Assembly: GCF_003952505.1 (NCBI RefSeq)
Contig: NZ_CP034450.1
Span: forward strand, 3,100,001 to 3,164,000
Direction: 5' to 3'
Length of the DNA: 64,000 bases
Source: Mesorhizobium sp. M4B.F.Ca.ET.058.02.1.1
Lineage (GTDB): Bacteria; Pseudomonadota; Alphaproteobacteria; Rhizobiales; Rhizobiaceae
In this document: one piece after another, positions 60,569 through 64,000 of the stretch
Layout: every line of letters begins with the position of its first letter
Numbering within the stretch: position 1 is the stretch's first letter
Notes under the pieces: generated by a model
Told to the model about the DNA's origin: nothing
Databases searched by the model: none
The model's input: only the letters and a program-made list of their open reading frames with translations
Program-made: the position numbers and the translations under genes

Positions 60569-61603
60569 ATGAAAATGATGCAATGGGGGGCTGCGGCCCT
60601 GGCCGTTGGCCTGGTTCATTTCGCGGCGCCGGCCGAGGCCGCGGGCGGCAAGACGCTCGAAACCGTCAAGGCACGCGGCTTGCTCAACTGCACCGGCCAT
60701 GACGGCTCCTATCTCGGCTTCGCCGAGGTCGACGACAAGGGCAACTGGAAGGGCATGGACATCGACCTCTGCCGGGCGGTGGCCACGGCTGTGTTCGGCG
60801 ACCCGGCAAAACTGAAGGTCGTTCCGATCAGCTGGGCCCAGCGCTGGCCGTCGCTGCAATCGGGCGATGTCGACATTATCATCAAGGCCTCGGGCGGCAC
60901 GCTCAGCCGCGACACCGAGCTCGGCCTGCAGTTCTCCATGTCCTATTATCTGGGCACGACCAAGGTGATGGCGCACAAGGAGCTCAACCTCAAGTCGCTC
61001 AAGGACGCCGATGGTGGCACGATCTGCATTCCCGCCGGCACGACCATCGAGCAGCAGGTCGCCGCCTATGCGCAGAAGGTCGGGATCAAGCTGGAACCGG
61101 TCGTCATCGAAAAGACGGAAGAGCTCGAGCAGGCATACTTCTCGGGTCGCTGCGACATGTACGCCCAGTGGGGGCCGGTCCTTGCAATCGCGCGCGTGGC
61201 CAAGGGCAAGGTCGACGATCACGTGATCCTGCCCGACGTGCTTGCGGTCGAACCCGAAGTCATGATCGTGCGTCAGGGAGACGATAACTGGGTCGACGTC
61301 GCCAACTGGACGCTCACCGCCCTGCTCTTCGCCGAGCAGGAAGGCATCACGTCGAAGAATGTCGACGAGATCAAGGCCAAGCCCACCTCGCCGGCAGTCG
61401 CGAAGTTTCTGGGTGCGGCACCGGGCATGGGCAAGGGTCTCGGGCTTCCCGACGACTGGGCCTACAACGTCATCAAGAAGGTCGGAAACTATGCGGAGAT
61501 CTTCGATCGCGATCTCGGCAAGGAGTCGCCCTACAAGATGGATCGTGACCTGACCAACCTCTGGAACAATGGCGGCGTCCTGTTCCCGCTGGTCATCGAC
61601 TGA
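60569..61603 (+). CDS. aapJ: AapJ-like amino-acid ABC transporter substrate-binding protein
   Basis: A 344-residue periplasmic amino-acid-binding protein of the AapJ/YhdW (HAAT) type. It has a signal peptide (GAAALAVGLVHFAAPAEA), then TLETVKARGLLNCTGHDGSYLGFAEVDDKGNWKGMDIDLCRAVATAVFGD, the usual binding-domain start. Later marks are DIIIKASGGTLSRDTELGL and GMGKGLGLPDDWAYNVIKKVGNYAEIFDRDLG, a signature of the AapJ group. GGAG lies eight bases before the ATG. The permease genes follow after a hairpin. Confidence 0.9.
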   Translation: MKMMQWGAAALAVGLVHFAAPAEAAGGKTLETVKARGLLNCTGHDGSYLGFAEVDDKGNWKGMDIDLCRAVATAVFGDPAKLKVVPISWAQRWPSLQSGDVDIIIKASGGTLSRDTELGLQFSMSYYLGTTKVMAHKELNLKSLKDADGGTICIPAGTTIEQQVAAYAQKVGIKLEPVVIEKTEELEQAYFSGRCDMYAQWGPVLAIARVAKGKVDDHVILPDVLAVEPEVMIVRQGDDNWVDVANWTLTALLFAEQEGITSKNVDEIKAKPTSPAVAKFLGAAPGMGKGLGLPDDWAYNVIKKVGNYAEIFDRDLGKESPYKMDRDLTNLWNNGGVLFPLVID

Positions 61604-61629
61604 CCGTTCTTAACGCGTCCCGCTCTGAG

Positions 61630-61654
61630 TTCCGCCCGGTCTTGCCGGGTGGAA
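61630..61654 (+). terminator. Hairpin between aapJ and aapQ
   Basis: TTCCGCCCGG (61630-61639), loop TCTTG, CCGGGTGGAA (61645-61654): ten pairs, one of them G-U. Such intergenic hairpins commonly keep binding-protein mRNA more abundant than permease mRNA. There is no T-run after it, so it is an attenuator or mRNA stabiliser rather than a true terminator. Confidence 0.55.
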
Positions 61655-61680
61655 CCGGCGGCAATTCGGGAGATTGGCAA

Positions 61681-62844
61681 ATGGTCAGCCTGCTGAGAAA
61701 TCAGAGGGTCCGCAACGTTTTGTTGCAGGTTCTCTATGTCGGCTCGCTTGTAGCACTTGTGCTTGCCGGCGTGATGATCGCGCGGCGCAACCTCGCTGAA
61801 CAAGGGATCACTTCGGGATTCGACTTCTTGTACAAATCGACGGGCTGGGACGTGAACTTCTCGCTCCTGCCCGTCACAGCCAACGACCCCTACTGGTGGT
61901 TCTTCCTCATCGGCATCGTCAACACCCTGTTCCTGGGCAGCGTCGGACTGCTGCTGGCAACGGTCGTCGGGACGATCGTCGGCCTGGCGCGGACGTCCTC
62001 CAACGAATTGGCGCGGCTGCTCGGCCGAACCTATGTCGATGTCTTCCGCAACATCCCGCTGATCCTCCAGGTCTTCTTCTGGTACGCGATCATCACGCAC
62101 CTGCCGACGCCGCGCGCCGCGCACGAAGCCTGGGGCATGCTGCTGACCAGCCGCGGGCTCTACCTCCCTGCTCCCAATGTCGGCGGCGTGGCAATGGCGC
62201 TGGCCATTTTGTCGGTGATCGCCGCTGTCGTGCTGCCGGTCTGGCTTGGCCGGACATCGCGGCTCAGCCAACCGGTCGGCGAGCGCCGGACCATCCAGCT
62301 CGCCGGCATGGCAACGGCGCTTGCCTGCGCGGTCCTCATCCTGATCGTCGGTCGTCTGCCAGATGCGCCGCTGCTCGACTTCCCTGCCCTGCAAGGCCTC
62401 AACCTAAGGGGCGGCCTGCGCATCCCACCAGAGTTTTCCGCGCTCGCGGTCGCCATCGCCATCTATGGCGGCTCCTACATCGCCGAGATCGTCCGCGGCG
62501 GCTTCAAGGCGGTCGGCAAGGGCCAGGTGGAGGCGGCACTCTCGCTGGGGCTCAGCCCATGGCGGGTCTTCACGCTGGTCAAGCTGCCGCTTGCTCTGCG
62601 CGCCATGCTGCCGATCCTCGCCAACCAGTATGTCTGGCTGATCAAGGCGACGACGATGGGCATCGCAGTCGGCTTCACCGACTTCTTCATGATCGTGGCG
62701 CTGACCATCAACCATTCCGGCCAGACGCTTGAGGCGATCGGTATTTTGATGGCGGGCTTCCTGACCATCAACCTCAGCCTCGCCGCAGTGTTCAACCGCA
62801 TCAACAAGGCTATTGCCCTCAAGGGCAATCAACTGAGGGGGTGA
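61681..62844 (+). CDS. aapQ: AapQ-like amino-acid ABC transporter permease
   Basis: A 387-residue inner-membrane permease of the HisMQ/AapQ type. It has several helices, a long periplasmic region (TKSTGWDVNFSLLPVTANDPYWWFFLIGIVNT-like), and the permease EAA motif near ALSLGLSPWRVFTLVKLPLALRAMLPILANQYVWLIKATTMG. The ATG at 61681 has GGGAG before it. aapM follows four bases after its stop. It forms a heterodimer with AapM. Confidence 0.92.
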   Translation: MVSLLRNQRVRNVLLQVLYVGSLVALVLAGVMIARRNLAEQGITSGFDFLYKSTGWDVNFSLLPVTANDPYWWFFLIGIVNTLFLGSVGLLLATVVGTIVGLARTSSNELARLLGRTYVDVFRNIPLILQVFFWYAIITHLPTPRAAHEAWGMLLTSRGLYLPAPNVGGVAMALAILSVIAAVVLPVWLGRTSRLSQPVGERRTIQLAGMATALACAVLILIVGRLPDAPLLDFPALQGLNLRGGLRIPPEFSALAVAIAIYGGSYIAEIVRGGFKAVGKGQVEAALSLGLSPWRVFTLVKLPLALRAMLPILANQYVWLIKATTMGIAVGFTDFFMIVALTINHSGQTLEAIGILMAGFLTINLSLAAVFNRINKAIALKGNQLRG

Positions 62845-62847
62845 GAG

Positions 62848-63927
62848 ATGGAAATGGTCTTTGTCGCGCCACCTGCTCCCAGGAGGATCGAGGACCTGAA
62901 GCGGCGCTTCTTTGCGACGCCAGTTCAGGCGCTGCTGTCGTTGATCTCCCTGGCGGTAATGGTCTTCCTTGCCTGGAAGTTGCTCAACTGGGCGATCTTC
63001 TCAGCTGTTTTCACGACAAGCGGCGGCCCTGAAGCCTGCCAGGCGGCGGCGGGAGCCTGCTGGTCGGTCATCGCCGCAAGATGGCGGATCATCCTGTTCG
63101 GCCTTTATCCTTTTGAGGAGCAATGGCGCTCGGCGCTCGCCTGCGTCGCCGTGGTGGTGATGACGGTTCTGAGCTGCATGCCGGCCTTCTGGACCGGGCG
63201 CCGCATCGCGCTGGTCTGGGGCGCCGGAACGGCCCTCTATTACATGCTGATGAAGGGCGGGGTACTTGGCCTCGCCTATGTCGGCGAGGAAGCATGGGGC
63301 GGGCTGGCGCTGACCCTCTTCATCTTCGTGACCACCTGCCTGATCGGCTTCCCGCTGGCGATCTGCCTGGCCTTGCTGCGCCGGTCGGAACTGCCGTGGA
63401 TATCGCGGACCACCGGCATCATCATCGACTCGGTCCGCTCGCTGCCGCTGATCTCGATCCTCTTCACCTTCGCAATCGTCCTGCCGTTCGCGCTGCCGCA
63501 GTGGCTGGCGGGCGACAAGCTGTACCGGGTAATCCTGGGCTCGGCCCTGTTCTTCTCCGCCTACCAGGCGGAGATCGTCAGAGGCGGCCTGCAGGGCGTT
63601 CCCAACGGACAGGAAGAGGCCGCCATGGCACTCGGCATGAGCTATTGGCAGCGCATCGGCCGCATCCTTCTGCCGCAGGCCATGCGCAACGCGCTGCCGG
63701 CCACGATCAACCAGTTCGTCATCTCGTTCAAGGAGACCTCGCTGGTGGTCATTGTCGGCTTCTTCGAGATCCTGGCGTCGGGCAACGCCGCCTACGGAAC
63801 CGGCGAGTGGCGCTTCGCCTATGTCGAGGTCTACGCCTTCATCGCCTTCATCTACTTCGTCTTCGTTTTCAGCCTGTCCCGCTACGGCGCCTTTCTCGAG
63901 CGCCGCATGTCGGTCGGCGAACGCTAG
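62848..63927 (+). CDS. aapM: AapM-like amino-acid ABC transporter permease
   Basis: A 359-residue permease, the partner of AapQ. It has a N-terminal helix, a central loop, and the EAA loop EEAAMALGMSYWQRIGRILLPQAMRNALPATINQFVISFKETSL. The ABC-permease core begins LFIFVTTCLIGFPLAICLALLRRSELPWISRTTGIIIDSVRSLPLISILF. It is four bases from aapQ and ten bases from the ATPase gene. This order (JQMP) matches the known Aap system of rhizobia. Confidence 0.92.
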   Translation: MEMVFVAPPAPRRIEDLKRRFFATPVQALLSLISLAVMVFLAWKLLNWAIFSAVFTTSGGPEACQAAAGACWSVIAARWRIILFGLYPFEEQWRSALACVAVVVMTVLSCMPAFWTGRRIALVWGAGTALYYMLMKGGVLGLAYVGEEAWGGLALTLFIFVTTCLIGFPLAICLALLRRSELPWISRTTGIIIDSVRSLPLISILFTFAIVLPFALPQWLAGDKLYRVILGSALFFSAYQAEIVRGGLQGVPNGQEEAAMALGMSYWQRIGRILLPQAMRNALPATINQFVISFKETSLVVIVGFFEILASGNAAYGTGEWRFAYVEVYAFIAFIYFVFVFSLSRYGAFLERRMSVGER

Positions 63928-63937
63928 GGAGGCCCGC

Positions 63938-64000
63938 ATGACCATAGGCAATTCGGATGAATCCGGCGGGCCCGCGGTCCGCATCGAGAACCTCGACAAA
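63938..64000 (+). CDS. aapP: Start of an AapP-like ABC transporter ATPase, truncated by the window
   Basis: Only 21 codons are visible (MTIGNSDESGGPAVRIENLD and onward). GGGAGG lies before the ATG. The position after aapM and the VRIENLDK segment, which resembles the first strand of ABC ATPases, identify it as the transporter's ATP-binding subunit. The Walker motifs lie beyond the window. Confidence 0.75.
   Translation, partial: MTIGNSDESGGPAVRIENLDK

Overview
This window looks like a chromosomal segment of a rhizobial alphaproteobacterium, most likely Mesorhizobium or a close relative. That call rests on high-GC coding sequence, Aap-type amino-acid transport genes, a Cpa/Tad pilus locus of the rhizobial layout, and a family of extragenic palindromic mosaic elements of a kind I associate with Mesorhizobium. 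It is inference from sequence recognition; no database search was run. No rRNA, tRNA, CRISPR array, transposase or phage gene was recognised.

Layout. (1) 1-10.3 kb: folD, then a surface-polysaccharide block: a Wzz/GumC-like chain-length protein without a kinase domain, a Wzx-like flippase, four glycosyltransferases and a Wzy/WaaL-like polymerase or ligase. (2) 10.4-12.5 kb: proC facing a SAF-domain NAD(P)-dependent oxidoreductase. (3) 13.3-30.8 kb: a LapA/LapG-like adhesion system. It has a TolC, type I ABC and HlyD exporter, a ribbon-helix-helix/PAS-like protein overlapping the hlyD gene, a LapG-type cysteine protease, and a divergent 3,106-residue RTX adhesin carrying eight almost identical 516-bp repeats. 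A small cysteine-containing secreted protein and a lytic transglycosylase follow. (4) 30.9-44.2 kb: a LppC/LivJ-like lipoprotein and a complete-looking Tad/Flp pilus locus in two divergent arms (cpaF-tadB-tadC-tadD-cpaA leftward; flp-cpaB-cpaC-lipoprotein-tadG-tadE-tadE-cpaE rightward). The space between them holds a good promoter and a CtrA-type box. (5) 44.2-51.8 kb: an L,D-transpeptidase, small membrane proteins, a nuclease-fold protein, a protein with a degenerate GGDEF domain and a large hybrid histidine kinase. (6) 51.9-64 kb: a catabolic island with an FAD oxidoreductase, HpaI-type aldolase, beta-hydroxyacid dehydrogenase, AroE-like protein, three SDRs, RidA, GntR and LysR regulators, and an AapJQMP-type amino-acid ABC transporter whose ATPase gene runs off the end.

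How it fits together. Regions 1, 3 and 4 are all surface-attachment functions (polysaccharide, giant adhesin, Flp pili). Region 3 is the most interesting: exporter, adhesin and a periplasmic adhesin-cutting protease sit together, but no LapD c-di-GMP receptor lies in the window. Region 6 looks like uptake and breakdown of one unidentified amino-acid-like compound. A palindrome of the type bound by FadR-family GntR repressors lies between its two divergent arms.

Starts were chosen from Shine-Dalgarno sites, domain boundaries and overlaps. Two are unusual: a TTG at 5894 and a probable ATT at 34258 (tadC).
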